NCBI GenBank assembly: GCA_947488085.1
Contig: CANKYI010000001.1
Coordinates: 992,001-1,056,000 of the forward strand
From: an uncultured Erythrobacter sp.
Lineage (GTDB): Bacteria; Pseudomonadota; Alphaproteobacteria; Sphingomonadales; Sphingomonadaceae
DNA: 64,000 nt
Reading direction: 5' to 3'
Made by a program: the position numbers and the translations under genes. Below, one piece after another: positions 25,936 through 35,714 of this stretch. Position 1 is the first letter of the stretch. The number at the start of each line of letters is the position of its first letter. Below the pieces are notes generated by a model, which was not told the DNA's origin, did not search any database, and worked only from the letters and a program-made list of their open reading frames with translations.

Positions 25936-27378
25936 CTATACCACCAGACCCATCGGGTTCTCAATCAGATTGCGGAATTGGTCGAGCAATTTGGCCCCGT
26001 CCACCCCGTCAATAGCGCGGTGATCAAAGCTACCGGTCACGCTCATCACGGTCGCCACTGCGAGCGCACCATCGACAACATGCGGTCGCTGTTCGCCCGC
26101 GCCCACGGCTAGGATCATGCCCTGTGGAGGATTGATCACCGCGTCGAATTGCTTGGTGCCGAACATACCCAAATTGGAGAGCGAAACGGTGCCGCCTTGA
26201 TATTCGTGCGGGACCAATTTGCCATCGCGCGCTTTGCCTGCGAGCTCTTTCATCTCTTGGCTGATTTCGGCCAGTCCCTTGCGACCCGCATCGCGGATGA
26301 TCGGTGTGATCAGACCGGTTGGAGCTGCCACTGCAACCGAAACGTCCTGACGCGAATACTGATGCATCACATCGCCTTGGAACGACACATTGCATTGTGG
26401 TTCGCGCTGCAACGCTCGAGCGAGCGCTTTGATAATCAGGTCGTTGACCGACAGTTTGACCCCATCCGCTTCGAGTGAGGCGTTTAGCTGCTTACGCAAA
26501 GCCAGCAGCGCATCGAGGCGCACATCCACTGTAAGGTAAATATGCGGTACGGTCTGCTTCGCTTCGGTCAGACGGCGCGCGATAACCTTGCGCACATTGC
26601 CGAGCTTTTGCACCTCAAACGGCGCGTCAAATTCGTTAGCCGGTTGCGGCGCAGCTGTGGGAGTCGGAGCCGCAGCGCTAGAGGTTGGAGCCGGTGCTGG
26701 CGCGGAAGCAGGATCGAAGTTCTCGACATCCGCCTTCACAATCCGGCCACCGGGGCCGCTGCCCTGAACTGCGGAAAGATCGATGCCCTTTTGCGCAGCG
26801 ATACGTTTCGCAAGAGGAGATGCAACAACCCGCCCACCTGTGCTGGTGGTAGCCGCAGCGGGTGCTGGAGCGGGACTAGCGCCCGTCACAGAAGCAGCTC
26901 CGCCGCCCCCCATGGCCGCCTCAACATCCCCTTTGGTAATCTTACCCTTGGGCCCCGTGCCGCTGATCTGCGCAAGATCAATCCCATTGGCTTCAGCAAG
27001 CCGTTTCGCCGTAGGCGATGCCGCTGGGCCATTCGCAGCTGTCGCCGCAGGAGCCGGTGGAGGCGTTGGTGCGGGCGCCGGGGCTGGTGCAGGAGCCGCA
27101 TCAACCGAAGGGGCACTAACACTGTCGACATCTTCGCCCTCTTCAGCGAGCATCGCAATCACAGCACCGACGGCCACATTCTCTGTGCCCTCGTCAACAA
27201 CAATCGCGGCCAAGACGCCTTCATCGACCGCTTCGAATTCCATCGTCGCCTTATCAGTCTCAATCTCGGCCATGATATCGCCGGAACTGATCGTGTCGCC
27301 CACTTTGACCAACCATTTGGCTAGGGTCCCCTCCTCCATCGTAGGGGAAAGGGCGGGCATCTTAAGTTCGATTGCCAT
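25936..27378 (-). CDS. pdhC: Pyruvate dehydrogenase E2 (dihydrolipoyl acetyltransferase) with two subunit-binding domains
   Basis: A 480-residue E2 protein. Residues 1-80 form a lipoyl domain with the modified Lys43 in [11 protein letters not shown]. After an Ala-Pro linker come two E3/E1-binding domains, about 121-154 ([20 protein letters not shown]) and 187-220 ([20 protein letters not shown]), each ending in GxGPxGxIxKxDVE. The acyltransferase domain follows from about 250, with catalytic His453 and Asp457 in DHRAIDG. Most E2 proteins have a single binding domain. E1 genes are not in the window. LipA encoded at 0.7 kb makes its cofactor. Confidence 0.94.
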   Translation of the reverse strand: MAIELKMPALSPTMEEGTLAKWLVKVGDTISSGDIMAEIETDKATMEFEAVDEGVLAAIVVDEGTENVAVGAVIAMLAEEGEDVDSVSAPSVDAAPAPAPAPAPTPPPAPAATAANGPAASPTAKRLAEANGIDLAQISGTGPKGKITKGDVEAAMGGGGAASVTGASPAPAPAAATTSTGGRVVASPLAKRIAAQKGIDLSAVQGSGPGGRIVKADVENFDPASAPAPAPTSSAAAPTPTAAPQPANEFDAPFEVQKLGNVRKVIARRLTEAKQTVPHIYLTVDVRLDALLALRKQLNASLEADGVKLSVNDLIIKALARALQREPQCNVSFQGDVMHQYSRQDVSVAVAAPTGLITPIIRDAGRKGLAEISQEMKELAGKARDGKLVPHEYQGGTVSLSNLGMFGTKQFDAVINPPQGMILAVGAGEQRPHVVDGALAVATVMSVTGSFDHRAIDGVDGAKLLDQFRNLIENPMGLVV

Positions 27379-27543
27379 GGCGTGCGAAAAACTCCTCGCT
27401 TTGTCGAAATCCGTAACGTTCGCTGACGGTTTAAGCGTCCATGTGCAAGGGTCAAATGTGCCTATGCTTGCATTGCGACGGTTTTAGCGGGATATTCGCG
27501 CGAATAAGGGTCAGACAATGGCTCAGAAACTAAGGGCGGGTGG

Positions 27544-27996
27544 ATGCGCACATTTCTGGTCATTATTGATGAAAGCGACGAAGCGCGCGCAGCTATGCGC
27601 TATGCCGCTCGACGCGCGGTTCAAGCGAGCGGAGCCGTGCATTTGCTGGCATTGGTGGCACAACAGAATTTTAGCGCGTTTGGCGGAGTGCAGGCCACCA
27701 TCGAACAAGAAGCGCGCGACCGGGCCGAAATCTTAGCGCATGGTGTCGCAGGCAATTTACTCGCAGAAAGCGGCATTATGCCGACCATTTCGGTGAAAAT
27801 CGGCAATGGACAAAAGATCGTCAGCGAATTCCTCGAAGCGCATTCCGAGGTCGCAGCCCTGATTCTAGGTGCGGCAAAGGGTGGTAATCCCGGCCCGCTG
27901 GTCACCCATTTCGGCGGGGCTGCGGGCACACTGCCCTGCCCGCTTTATGTAATCCCGCATGATTATGACGAGAAAGACAGCGACCACGAGGTCTAA
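27544..27996 (+). CDS. Universal stress protein family (UspA)
   Basis: A 150-residue UspA-fold protein with an N-terminal FLVIIDESDEARAAMRYAARRA strand-helix unit and a C-terminal LILGAAKGGNPGPLVTHFGGAAGTLPCPLYVIP. The Gly-rich segment resembles the G-2x-G-9x-G-(S/T) ATP-binding motif of Usp proteins, though the spacing was only judged by eye. Usp proteins help cells survive starvation and redox stress. It diverges from pdhC and converges with rnr, six bases from its stop. Confidence 0.88.
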   Translation: MRTFLVIIDESDEARAAMRYAARRAVQASGAVHLLALVAQQNFSAFGGVQATIEQEARDRAEILAHGVAGNLLAESGIMPTISVKIGNGQKIVSEFLEAHSEVAALILGAAKGGNPGPLVTHFGGAAGTLPCPLYVIPHDYDEKDSDHEV

Positions 27997-28001
27997 CTCG
28001 C

Positions 28002-30305
28002 TTACTTTTTGCGGCGGCCCTGATGGCGAATATTGCCCGGACGCCCTCGCTTTCCTGCGGTGAATTTTCCAGCACGTTTTTGCCCGCCACCCGGCCTGCG
28101 ATACCGATCATCCGGGCGATTACCGCGTGTCTCAATCGCATTGCCATCCGCATCAACCGGCACAAATTTGAGCGCGCCAGTCAGCGCATTGGCCTCACCC
28201 AGTTTCAGCTTCAGCCGGTCGCCTGAGGAGTAAGTCTTGCCCGACTTCTCCCCGATCAGCGTTTGCGCAGCCTCATCATGGCGGAAATATTCATCGCCCA
28301 ATGTCGAGATTGGCACCAACCCATCTCCGCCAAGACCGACGATGGTGGCGAAGAATCCGAAGCCCTGGACCCCGGTAATGCGGGTATCGAACGTCTCACC
28401 AACTCGGCCCGATAGCCATGCCGCGACGTAGCGGTCGACCGTATCGCGCTCTGCTTCCATCGCGCGGCGTTCGGTTTGACTGATCTGATCAGAGATTTCC
28501 TGCAAACTCGCACGGTCTTTATCCGATAGGCCAGTCGTATCAGGCAGCGATCCCGGTGGCGCAGGCTGTTCCAGTTTGTATGCCTCAACCAGCGCGCGAT
28601 GCACCAGCAAATCAGCATAGCGGCGGATGGGCGATGTGAAGTGCGCGTATGAACCCAGCGCCAGTCCAAAGTGTCCCGAATTGGCCGGGCCATAATAGGC
28701 CTGCATCTGCGTCCGCAGCACCGCTTCCATCACTTGTGCTTTGTCAGCGTCCTCAGTGATGTCGGCCAACATATCGTTGAACAAAGCGGGTTTGATCACT
28801 TGGCCCAGAGCGAGTTTTTTGCCCAAAGTCGCCATGTAATCGCGCAGGGCGATCAGCTTTTCACGGCTTGGCACTTCATGAACCCGGTAGACCACCGGCG
28901 CATTCTTGGCCTCTAATGCTTTGGCCGCAGCGACATTGGCCGCGATCATAAAGTCCTCGACAACGCGATGCGCATCGAGCCGCTCTTTGACAGCAATTTC
29001 AGCGATCTGCCCTTCGTCATTGAGCATCACACGGCGTTCGGGCAGCTCAAGGTTCAGCGGCTCCCGCGCCTTGCGCGCCTCTGCCAAGGCGCGCCATGCA
29101 TCCCACAGGTTTGCGAGATATTCGGGCGGCTTACCCGTATCGACTGCCGCTTGTGCATCCTCATAAGGGATGTTGTGATGGATGCGGACCAACGCGCGGG
29201 TAAAGCGGTGCCTGGTGATTTTGCCCTTTGCATCAATGTGCAAATGACACGCCATCGCCGCGCGGTCTTCATCCTGGCGCAGTGAACACACATCCGCCGA
29301 CAGGATCTCAGGCAACATCGGCACCACGCGATCAGGGAAATAGACCGAATTGCCTCGCTTGCGCGCTTCTTTATCCAGCGCCGAACCGGGCCGCACATAA
29401 AAGCTCACATCGGCGATCGCGACCAAGGCGTTGAAGCCACCCTTCCCATCTGGCTCGGCCCAAATCGCATCATCGTGATCGCGCGCATCGGCGGGATCGA
29501 TTGCCACAATGGGCAGCGCGCGTAGGTCTTCGCGTTTATCCTCGGACAGCCTCAATTCGGCAGCGCGCTGCGCCTCTTGATGCACGCCATCTTGGAAGAC
29601 ATGCGGGATGCCGTGTTTGGCAATCGCGATCAGGCTGAAGCTCTTGGGCGCAAGCGGGTCGCCGATCACTTCGATGACTTTGACGCCCGCGCGTTCGGAT
29701 CGCCCGGTGCGTTCGGCGATGACCAACTGACCTTCCTCTGCCTCGCCCACATCGCTGATCGGGGTGGAGCGGCGGATGCGTTTGTCGACGGGGGCGAGCC
29801 ACGCTTTGCCAGACCCATCAATCTCCACCACGCCCATCAATCCTTCGGTGCGCGCGGGCAATTTCTTGATTGGGTCGGCTATCCAGCCCCGCTCGGTTTC
29901 CTCGGTACGGCTCAGCACTCGGTCTCCGCGTTTAAGAGCGGGGCCGCGCTTCCCGCCGCGCCCCTTCATCTCACGCACAGTCAATCTTGGCGGCTTATCC
30001 GGCGCATCAGGAGACCAATTGTCGGGGATCGCGATTGCCTCACCATCCTCAATCTCAACCACGCGCAGCACAGTGACTTTCGGCACTCCGCCCATGCGGT
30101 GATAGGCGGTTTTCTTACCATCGATCAGGCCTTCTTCGGCCATATCTTTCAGCAACCGCTTTAGCGCGATTTTCTCTTGGCCCTTAAGGCCAAACGCCTT
30201 GGCGATCTCACGCTTACCTGCGGGGCCATCGGCGGTTTGGATGAATTCAAGGACCTGCTTTTTAGAAGGCATACCTTGTTGGTGATGCGGGGAGCGTTTT
30301 GCCAT
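28002..30305 (-). CDS. rnr: Ribonuclease R
   Basis: A 767-residue 3'-5' exoribonuclease of the RNB family that degrades structured RNA and works in quality control. An N-terminal winged-helix region spans about 15-80, cold-shock-like domains follow, and the RNB catalytic region is about 255-585 with ALPIVAIDPADARDHDDAIWAEPD and the FTSPIRRYADLLVHR motif. An S1 domain follows (RVGETFDTRITGVQGFGFFATI), then a short basic tail rich in Arg, Lys and Gly. The start at 30305 encodes MAKRSPHHQQ. It ends six bases from the converging usp gene. Confidence 0.97.
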   Translation of the reverse strand: MAKRSPHHQQGMPSKKQVLEFIQTADGPAGKREIAKAFGLKGQEKIALKRLLKDMAEEGLIDGKKTAYHRMGGVPKVTVLRVVEIEDGEAIAIPDNWSPDAPDKPPRLTVREMKGRGGKRGPALKRGDRVLSRTEETERGWIADPIKKLPARTEGLMGVVEIDGSGKAWLAPVDKRIRRSTPISDVGEAEEGQLVIAERTGRSERAGVKVIEVIGDPLAPKSFSLIAIAKHGIPHVFQDGVHQEAQRAAELRLSEDKREDLRALPIVAIDPADARDHDDAIWAEPDGKGGFNALVAIADVSFYVRPGSALDKEARKRGNSVYFPDRVVPMLPEILSADVCSLRQDEDRAAMACHLHIDAKGKITRHRFTRALVRIHHNIPYEDAQAAVDTGKPPEYLANLWDAWRALAEARKAREPLNLELPERRVMLNDEGQIAEIAVKERLDAHRVVEDFMIAANVAAAKALEAKNAPVVYRVHEVPSREKLIALRDYMATLGKKLALGQVIKPALFNDMLADITEDADKAQVMEAVLRTQMQAYYGPANSGHFGLALGSYAHFTSPIRRYADLLVHRALVEAYKLEQPAPPGSLPDTTGLSDKDRASLQEISDQISQTERRAMEAERDTVDRYVAAWLSGRVGETFDTRITGVQGFGFFATIVGLGGDGLVPISTLGDEYFRHDEAAQTLIGEKSGKTYSSGDRLKLKLGEANALTGALKFVPVDADGNAIETRGNRPDDRYRRPGGGQKRAGKFTAGKRGRPGNIRHQGRRKK

Positions 30306-30341
30306 CGCTGGCCCCTACAGCGTGACCGGATGGGAGGGAAG

Positions 30342-31757
30342 CTATTCCTCAGTCGCAGCTTCGGGCTGCTCGACCGGCTCAAACGCGCCGCCGGGAACTG
30401 CGGTAGAGACAGGGGAGCAATAATCGCCATTGCAAGCGGCCACACCAAACAACCAATCATCCCCGCGAAGAGGAATGACAAGCTCGATTTGTCGGTCTTC
30501 ATCAATGGTTAGATTGTCTTCTGTCACAGCAGTATCAGGCTGACGTTCGCTAAGGCTTACCCAGTGGGACTCATCTGTACGACGCAGAAAAACCTCGATT
30601 TCGTTTGCGCCATCTGTCAGGTCGAACACCAGTGATGTATCGACACGAACGGCGGCATCCGCACGGACCTTTGGCGGCATCGGAGCATTCGCAAGTCGAT
30701 GCAGCGCCCGCACATTCAGCACGCTGGCGCGGGTGAGATAGTCAAAGTCTAGCTCATCAACAGTGTCGCCATAGGTAATGCCGTCTTCAACGCGCAGATC
30801 CTGATGCTGATGCTCGTAATCCTCGACAGAAACAGTCACGCGAACAGCGGGATAGCCGCGATCAAGGAAAGGTATTTGGTCCCCGCCCCGGCCCATGCGA
30901 TCAGTGCGCCAAATCTGGCGAACCTGCATGCCATCGGGATATTCTGCAGCAAGGTTCGCAAGCCAGCGAGAGATATTGCGTCCAGGTGAATCGTTCTCTC
31001 CACCAAAACGACGCTGTTGAGCGCGCAGTTGCGGTGTGGAGTCTGCGCGAAGCCCTTCGGAGAAAACGCGCACATAATCGGGCTCACAATAGCCATCCGA
31101 CCCGCATGCACCGCCGATCATATCGTTGTTGAGCACGGCCTTCACTGTCATGCCCTGCTCGGTCACCCAATCCGCCAGAATGCCCGCGCCAAACAGGCCC
31201 TGCTCCTCGCCGGTTAAAAGCGCATAGATGATGGTTGATGGGTATTCGCGTTGCGAAAGGATGCGCGCGGCTTCCAGCACCATAACGCTGCCCGAACCAT
31301 CATCGTTGGCACCGGGTGCATCGTCTGTTCCGTTCAGAGGATCAGTGACGCGGCTGTCATAGTGCGCCTGCACGATGATAACTTCATTTGGGCGTTCGGT
31401 TCCGCGCTGAATCGCGACCGCATTTCGGATCAGGGTCGGTGTGGGAATACGGCGACCATCAGGCTCGACCACCCGACCAACCGGCATCACGTCGAGGCAA
31501 TTGTCGCAAGCTGCCCCGATCCGCCCAAATTCTGCAAGCGCCCAATCGACCGCCGCACCAACGCCGCGTTCGGGATCGGTTTGGGATGACAAAGTGTGCC
31601 GCGTGCCGAAACCAACAATCGTGTCCATATCCGCCCGCAGGCGTTCCTCGGAGACCTCGGTGCCCGGATCATCAGAGGTTTCGGTATGCGCATCCGCCGA
31701 TAGAGGCGACGCGATGAAAGCGGCGATAAGAGCGAGGCGTTTGATCATGGCGCGCAT
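30342..31757 (-). CDS. Secreted M28-family metallopeptidase
   Basis: A 471-residue zinc peptidase with a signal peptide (MRAMIKRLALIAAFIASPLSADA). Zinc-binding motifs of the M28 family appear as VQAHYDSR, GANDDGSGSVMVLEAARIL and LLTGEEQGLFGA, followed by NDMIGG and FLDRGYPAVRVT. The C-terminal 90 residues are beta-rich and acidic with two cysteines (AACNGDYC), perhaps an extra domain. It is periplasmic or extracellular and probably cleaves N-terminal residues from peptides. The start at 31757 is chosen for weak AGG spacing and the signal peptide; 31748 is possible. Confidence 0.88.
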   Translation of the reverse strand: MRAMIKRLALIAAFIASPLSADAHTETSDDPGTEVSEERLRADMDTIVGFGTRHTLSSQTDPERGVGAAVDWALAEFGRIGAACDNCLDVMPVGRVVEPDGRRIPTPTLIRNAVAIQRGTERPNEVIIVQAHYDSRVTDPLNGTDDAPGANDDGSGSVMVLEAARILSQREYPSTIIYALLTGEEQGLFGAGILADWVTEQGMTVKAVLNNDMIGGACGSDGYCEPDYVRVFSEGLRADSTPQLRAQQRRFGGENDSPGRNISRWLANLAAEYPDGMQVRQIWRTDRMGRGGDQIPFLDRGYPAVRVTVSVEDYEHQHQDLRVEDGITYGDTVDELDFDYLTRASVLNVRALHRLANAPMPPKVRADAAVRVDTSLVFDLTDGANEIEVFLRRTDESHWVSLSERQPDTAVTEDNLTIDEDRQIELVIPLRGDDWLFGVAACNGDYCSPVSTAVPGGAFEPVEQPEAATEE

Positions 31758-31814
31758 GTTGCCTGAACTGCGAGGCAAATCAACCACGCACGCCATCAAT
31801 TTCAGAACACTGAG

Positions 31815-32366
31815 TTAGTCAGCATGCCCTTGACCACCGGGGATACAACCACAGACGATCACAACCAGATACCCGATCCAACCGATGGCACCTGACCAAC
31901 CGTTGGATGCGGCCAACGCATTGATTGCATCAAGGTCACCGCTCGCAAAAACTTCGGTGGTTTTGTCGACGAGAGAAAGGCTCAAATACGAGCTGTAAAT
32001 CACGGTGATGACAGGAATTGCGGCTATAAAAATGGGCAAACCCGCATCGCGCAAACGGCGCACAAAAGTCGCGAATAACAGCGCAAGCGCCACCAAGGAC
32101 ATAATAACGCCAATCCATGCCTGGGTCTTTAATCCTCCAGCCATGTTGCGCATCATCTCGGCTTGCATTTCCGCTTGATCGACACCCTCGGCGCCCGCTT
32201 GAATAGCGCCGGTAAGAGACGACGCTGCAAAAACGACCCCAGAGATCATGCTGATAATCACAGTCACGACGACGATCACAAGCATCCATGACCAGAATGT
32301 TGTTCGCGTATCGCGCCCCTGGAGATTGGCCAGGTTTGCCAAGCAATGCTTGATGCCATCACCCAT
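31815..32366 (-). CDS. DUF805 family membrane protein
   Basis: A 183-residue inner-membrane protein with four hydrophobic segments and an N-terminal LANLQGRDTRTTFWSWMLV, the aromatic start typical of DUF805. RRLRDAGLP in the middle is the family's most conserved motif. An acidic-amphipathic insert (AGAEGVDQAEMQAEMMRNMAGG) lies after the first helix pair and is longer than in many relatives. Function is unknown for the family. AGGGGAGAGA precedes the ATG. It follows proS at a 24-base gap on the same strand. Confidence 0.85.
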   Translation of the reverse strand: MGDGIKHCLANLANLQGRDTRTTFWSWMLVIVVVTVIISMISGVVFAASSLTGAIQAGAEGVDQAEMQAEMMRNMAGGLKTQAWIGVIMSLVALALLFATFVRRLRDAGLPIFIAAIPVITVIYSSYLSLSLVDKTTEVFASGDLDAINALAASNGWSGAIGWIGYLVVIVCGCIPGGQGHAD

Positions 32367-32390
32367 ATCTGTCTCTCCCCTGCATAACGA

Positions 32391-33944
32391 TCAATATGCG
32401 CGCGCAACCAATATGCGCTCCACGGCGGGTTCGCCGGTAAAGACGCATACGCCATCCGCCTCCGCCGCATCGCGCGGGACATTGCGGAAAGTAAGTTTTT
32501 CATCCTTCAACCGCTCAACCACTTGCTCCAACGCAGCGCCTGTTGGCTTGGCCCATTGCACCTCGACCCAGCCCGGATATTTACCGCCTTTGCGGAAGAA
32601 ATTCACGACGCCGTGCCAGTCCGTCAGCCCTCGGGTAATGTTGGCATCGCGGCGATTGCGCGCCTCTTCGAACAGGCTCGTTTGGATATCTTCGAGCAAT
32701 TGGGCCGCGTCCGCTGCAAACTGTTCGCGCGTGACGAAATTCATCGCAGGCTTACCGTTATCCGCATTCCACAATGCATCACGGCGCAGCATCGCGACCT
32801 TGCCATTCTCCATATCGCGCGGGCCAACTTCGACGATAAGAGGAGCGCCCTTGCGCACCCAATCCCAGCGTTTGGCGGTCGCCTTACCTGGTGTCTTATC
32901 CAGCAATATGCGCATCTTTTCGCCCAGCGCATTGCCTTGCAGTGACGCGTACAATTCCTCGCAATAGGCAAGCACCGCCTCATCCTCCGGCTTGTCACGC
33001 AGCATAGGAAGGATCACGATTTGATGCGGTGCAATCCTTGGCGGCACACGCAATCCATCGTCGTCGCCATGCGCCATTATCACGCCGCCAATCATCCGCG
33101 TCGAAACGCCCCAGCTGGTGGTGTGAGCGTATTGCTGCACCCCTTCGCGGTCCTGAAACTGGATGCCCGCAGCGGTCGCGAAACTGGTGCCGAGATAATG
33201 CGAAGTGCCCGCTTGCAAAGCCTTGCCATCCTGCATCATCGCCTCAATCGACCACGTCTCATCTGCTCCGGGAAAACGCTCATTCTCTGGCTTCTCACCC
33301 GCGATTACAGGCAGCGCCAAATCTTGCTCGGCACAGGCACGGTACATCTCCAGCGCGCGGTGCGTTTCTGCAACGGCCTCTTCGCGTGTGGCATGGGCGG
33401 TGTGCCCTTCTTGCCAAAGAAATTCGCTGGTCCGCAGGAACATTCTTGTGCGCATCTCCCAACGCACAACATTGGCCCATTGGTTGAGCATAAGCGGCAA
33501 ATTGCGCCAGCTTTGAACCCAGCGCGCCATGGCATCGCCAATGATTGTTTCAGAGGTCGGACGCACCACCAAAGGCTCTTCCAATTTCGCCTCTGGGTCG
33601 GGGATCAGACCGCCTTTGCCATCACCGATGAGACGGTGATGCGTGACCACCGCCATCTCTTTTGCAAAACCGTCCACATGGTCGGCCTCACGCTCGAAAT
33701 TTTTGAGCGGAATGAAGAGTGGGAAATAGGTGTTTTGAACACCCGCTTCCTTGATCCGGTCATCCAGCAACCGCTGAATCCGCTCCCAAATACCGTAACC
33801 CCATGGCTTGATCACCATACAGCCGCGAACACCCGATTCTTCGGCCATATCAGCAGCGGTGATGACCTCCTGATACCATTTGGCAAAGTCATCTTCGCGC
33901 TTCACATTGAGCGCGTGGCGAATGGTGGGCGCGTTGTTCGACAC
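32391..33944 (-). CDS. proS: Prolyl-tRNA synthetase, archaeal/eukaryotic type (ProRS type 3)
   Basis: A 517-residue class II synthetase. Motif 1 lies in MVIKPWGYGIWERIQRLLD, motif 2 in RWEMRTRMFLRTSEFLWQEGHTAH, and motif 3 near the FATAAGIQF/TTSWGVSTRMIGG region. The bacterial editing insert is missing, and the C-terminus ends in ERILVARAY, both signs of the archaeal-eukaryotic type rather than the usual short type of alphaproteobacteria. The GTG start at 33944 has AGGA eight bases upstream. It attaches proline to tRNA-Pro. The C-terminal zinc-like domain shows one cysteine (GVCVFTGE), so metal binding is doubtful. Confidence 0.95.
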   Translation of the reverse strand: MSNNAPTIRHALNVKREDDFAKWYQEVITAADMAEESGVRGCMVIKPWGYGIWERIQRLLDDRIKEAGVQNTYFPLFIPLKNFEREADHVDGFAKEMAVVTHHRLIGDGKGGLIPDPEAKLEEPLVVRPTSETIIGDAMARWVQSWRNLPLMLNQWANVVRWEMRTRMFLRTSEFLWQEGHTAHATREEAVAETHRALEMYRACAEQDLALPVIAGEKPENERFPGADETWSIEAMMQDGKALQAGTSHYLGTSFATAAGIQFQDREGVQQYAHTTSWGVSTRMIGGVIMAHGDDDGLRVPPRIAPHQIVILPMLRDKPEDEAVLAYCEELYASLQGNALGEKMRILLDKTPGKATAKRWDWVRKGAPLIVEVGPRDMENGKVAMLRRDALWNADNGKPAMNFVTREQFAADAAQLLEDIQTSLFEEARNRRDANITRGLTDWHGVVNFFRKGGKYPGWVEVQWAKPTGAALEQVVERLKDEKLTFRNVPRDAAEADGVCVFTGEPAVERILVARAY

Positions 33945-33993
33945 GGGCGTTTTCCTGCGGTGTTTTGTGTTGTGTTGAAAGCGTGCGGTGGGG

Positions 33994-34578
33994 CTATTTG
34001 CCCAGCTCGTCCAGTTTCTTTTGCATCATCGCCATCTGATCGCGCAAAGCGGCGATTTCGTCATTCGAAGTGTCTGCGGCGGGCGCTTCGGTTTTGGCCG
34101 GTTTTGCCGCGCCAGCACCCGGTATAAACGTCTGTGCCGCAGCGCGCATCAACGCCATGTTCGTTTCATGGATTGCGGCAAGCGGGCCTGCACTCATGCC
34201 TTTGTCAAACGCTTCACGGATATTGGCTTGGTTCTGGCGAAAATTGGTCATGCTTGCTTCGAGATAAGACGGCATCACCGCCTGCATCGAATTGCCATAC
34301 ATACCGATCAATTGGCGCAGAAAACTGACTGGCAGCATCTGCCCGCCATTCGCCTCTTCATCCATAATGATCTGAGTCAGGATCGAGTGGGTAATGTCGT
34401 CGCCAGACTTTGCATCGAACACCACAAATTCGACATTCTCGCGCACCATTTTGGCGAGGTCTTCAAGCGTGATGTAGCTAGAGGAGGAGGTGTTATAGAG
34501 TCGCCGGTTGGCGTACTTCTTGATGACGATCGTGCCCTCGGGAACTTCAGGCGTGTTACCGTTCGATTTGTTTGCCAT
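33994..34578 (-). CDS. phaR: Polyhydroxyalkanoate synthesis regulator PhaR
   Basis: A 194-residue regulator of the PhaR family. The N-terminal DNA-binding domain reads VIIKKYANRRLYNTSSSSYITLEDLAKMVRENVEFVV, and DAKSGDDITHSILTQIIMDEE follows. A helical region (FLRQLIGMYGNSMQAVMPSYLEASM) and a C-terminal coiled coil (EIAALRDQMAMMQKKLDELGK) complete it. PhaR represses phasin and its own gene, and is released by polyhydroxyalkanoate granules, so it implies that the cell makes a storage polyester. No pha synthesis genes are in the window. GAGGGT precedes the ATG. Confidence 0.93.
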   Translation of the reverse strand: MANKSNGNTPEVPEGTIVIKKYANRRLYNTSSSSYITLEDLAKMVRENVEFVVFDAKSGDDITHSILTQIIMDEEANGGQMLPVSFLRQLIGMYGNSMQAVMPSYLEASMTNFRQNQANIREAFDKGMSAGPLAAIHETNMALMRAAAQTFIPGAGAAKPAKTEAPAADTSNDEIAALRDQMAMMQKKLDELGK

Positions 34579-34670
34579 TCTGCGCGACCCTCAGATGTGT
34601 AAAACTGTATCTTAGCATCTGCACAATGTGCAGCGCAACATAGTCAGCGCACAATCTTTAGTCCGGCTAA

Positions 34671-35714
34671 CTAACGGGCAAAACGGTGTCCCAAAGTGGT
34701 CAGCAATTCATATTGCGATACAGCGCTTTGCTGCGCAGCATCAGGCAGATGAAACGGCAGCTCCAACCAGTCCCCCTCGCCCAGATCATCAGCTTCGCTC
34801 AGATCTACGACCACCATATCCATCGAGACCTTACCCAGAATTCGCAGAGCGCGCTCGCCCGCCATCAACACTGCGCCGGGACCGCGAACGCGCAGAAACC
34901 CATCGGCATAACCAAGCGAGACCGTACCCACTCTCATCGGCGTTTTGGCGGTGAATTCGCCATTATATCCTACCGCATCGCCCGCTTTGAGCATCCGCGT
35001 TTGGATGATCGCGACTTGCACATGGGCGACCTGTTTGATGACACCCAAAAGCTCATCCCGCGGCACTCCTCCATACAGCGACAGTCCCGGCCGCGTGAGG
35101 TCGAACGCATAGTCTGTGCCCAGGCCAATTCCCGCGCTGTTCGAAAGACTTGCGCTGTCATGCGACACTGCATCCAGGCACTCTCGAAAGGCGCTCAACT
35201 GGCGGGCATTCATCGCGCTGTTCTCGTCGGCATTCGCGAGATGACTCATGGCAATATCAATGTTGAGCGCGGCGATTGCGGGATCGGAAAGCTCGCTGGG
35301 GGCAACGCCCAAGCGATTAATGCCAGTATCGATCATCAAGTGACACTTCGCATTCGCGCCCGCAGTACCCGATGTCCAACGCCGCGCCTGATCCAGCGAA
35401 TTGATCACTGGTACCGCACCCGTCTCCAACGCATAGGCAACGTCACTGTCGTGCACTGGACCATGCAAGACCGCAATTTGAGCGCCATCAATATGGGCAC
35501 GCAGCGCGGCAACTTCGCTCCAATGCGCGACAAAGAAATGCCGCGCACCAGCATCGCGCAGGGTCGGGACGCATTGATCTATGCCTAGACCATAACAATC
35601 CGCCTTTACCGCCGCCCCAGCGCTCGCAGTGCCAGACATGCGGTCAAGTTCGCGCCAATTGCTGGCCAACGCTTGTTTATCAATACGCAGCCTTAAAGTT
35701 GGCTCAGGCGACAT
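34671..35714 (-). CDS. alr: Alanine racemase
   Basis: A 347-residue fold-type III PLP enzyme that interconverts L- and D-alanine for peptidoglycan. The Schiff-base lysine is Lys37 in AAVKADCYGLG. The catalytic tyrosine lies in VGYNGEFTAKTPMRVGTVSLGYADGFLR. IDTGINRLGV and AGIGLG are further PLP-site motifs. The ATG at 35714 overlaps the transporter stop by 11 bases, so the pair is probably coupled. The upstream transporter may carry a related small compatible solute or amino acid; this is inferred only. Confidence 0.94.
   Translation of the reverse strand: MSPEPTLRLRIDKQALASNWRELDRMSGTASAGAAVKADCYGLGIDQCVPTLRDAGARHFFVAHWSEVAALRAHIDGAQIAVLHGPVHDSDVAYALETGAVPVINSLDQARRWTSGTAGANAKCHLMIDTGINRLGVAPSELSDPAIAALNIDIAMSHLANADENSAMNARQLSAFRECLDAVSHDSASLSNSAGIGLGTDYAFDLTRPGLSLYGGVPRDELLGVIKQVAHVQVAIIQTRMLKAGDAVGYNGEFTAKTPMRVGTVSLGYADGFLRVRGPGAVLMAGERALRILGKVSMDMVVVDLSEADDLGEGDWLELPFHLPDAAQQSAVSQYELLTTLGHRFAR

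Noticed and set aside
26542..27324. Arg- and Cys-rich 260-codon frame opposite pdhC
   Set aside because: It is a product of the Ala-Pro linkers of pdhC read backwards.
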